Shown here: piece by piece, positions 33,538-33,574 of the stretch
How the letters are laid out: the number at the start of each line of letters is the position of its first letter
Numbering within the stretch: position 1 is the first letter of the stretch
From: Helicobacter baculiformis
GTDB taxonomy: Bacteria; Campylobacterota; Campylobacteria; Campylobacterales; Helicobacteraceae
Direction: 5' to 3'
Assembly (NCBI RefSeq): GCF_900197685.1
Contig: NZ_FZMF01000007.1
Span: forward strand, 1 to 33,574
Length of the DNA: 33,574 nucleotides
Notes under the pieces: generated by a model
Database searches by the model: none
The model's input: only the letters and a program-made list of their open reading frames with translations
What the model was told of the DNA's origin: nothing
Translations under genes and position numbers: made by a program

Positions 33538-33574
33538 TGTCTAACAATGTGCTACTTACCACTCGCACCGCAAG
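33537..33574 (+). CDS. Start of a further gene, cut by the window end
   Basis: An ATG overlapping the exonuclease stop (TAATG) opens a frame reading MSNNVLLTTRTA to the end of the window. The overlap suggests coupling with the exonuclease. Too short to identify. Confidence 0.5.
   Translation, partial: MSNNVLLTTRTA

Overview
The window looks like chromosomal DNA of a gastric, non-pylori Helicobacter. The gene order aroE - SH3 protein - yejB - yejA - trpS - bioC-like / secG - frr - pyrE - RDD protein is the one I recall from H. pylori HP1249-HP1258. The block fliK - flgD - flgE2 ... UvrD/Rep helicase matches HP0906-HP0911 apart from its middle. The glutamine synthetase lacks the adenylylation tyrosine, an HpaA-family protein is present, and promoters are mostly extended -10 boxes. 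Base composition is richer in G+C than H. pylori, with many GCGCGC runs in core genes. The species cannot be named from sequence alone.

Layout. (1) 15-5950, minus strand: a tightly packed operon read from right to left (bioC-like, trpS, yejA, yejB, SH3 protein, aroE), joined by 4-base ATGA overlaps or gaps of 0-8 bases. (2) 6006-8020, plus: secG, frr, pyrE, RDD membrane protein. (3) 8070-12470, plus: flagellar hook genes fliK, flgD, flgE2 behind a candidate sigma-54 promoter. (4) 12474-14971, plus: an accessory insert of two genes. The first is a GmrSD-like DUF262 + HNH nuclease. The second appears to fuse a VapD/Cas2-like domain to an RNase H-like domain. The insert sits where H. pylori carries restriction-modification genes, between flgE2 and the helicase. 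(5) 14955-16301, minus: a secreted Sel1-repeat protein. (6) 16394-18948, plus: YceI protein and a UvrD/Rep helicase. (7) 19046-21753, plus: gabT-gabD, a GABA to succinate route. (8) 22230-25875, plus: cstA broken by one extra base in a C7 tract, glnA, and a 34-residue basic ORF coupled to glnA. (9) 25935-31296: an HpaA-like exported protein (plus), two tandem TraF-like outer-membrane paralogues (minus), a structured non-coding stretch, and an unrecognised aromatic-rich outer-membrane protein (plus). (10) 31293-33574: gltX (minus), a PolB-type 3'-5' exonuclease (plus) and the first codons of one more gene.

Most of the window is housekeeping, flagellar and envelope functions. gabT-gabD, cstA and glnA together form a nitrogen and carbon scavenging neighbourhood (GABA, peptide or pyruvate uptake, glutamine synthesis). 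The best candidate for something undescribed is the two-gene insert at 12474-14971, above all the VapD-RNase H fusion. Its 5' neighbour is a predicted type IV (modified-DNA) restriction nuclease, and the pair lies directly downstream of flgE2 without a visible promoter of its own.
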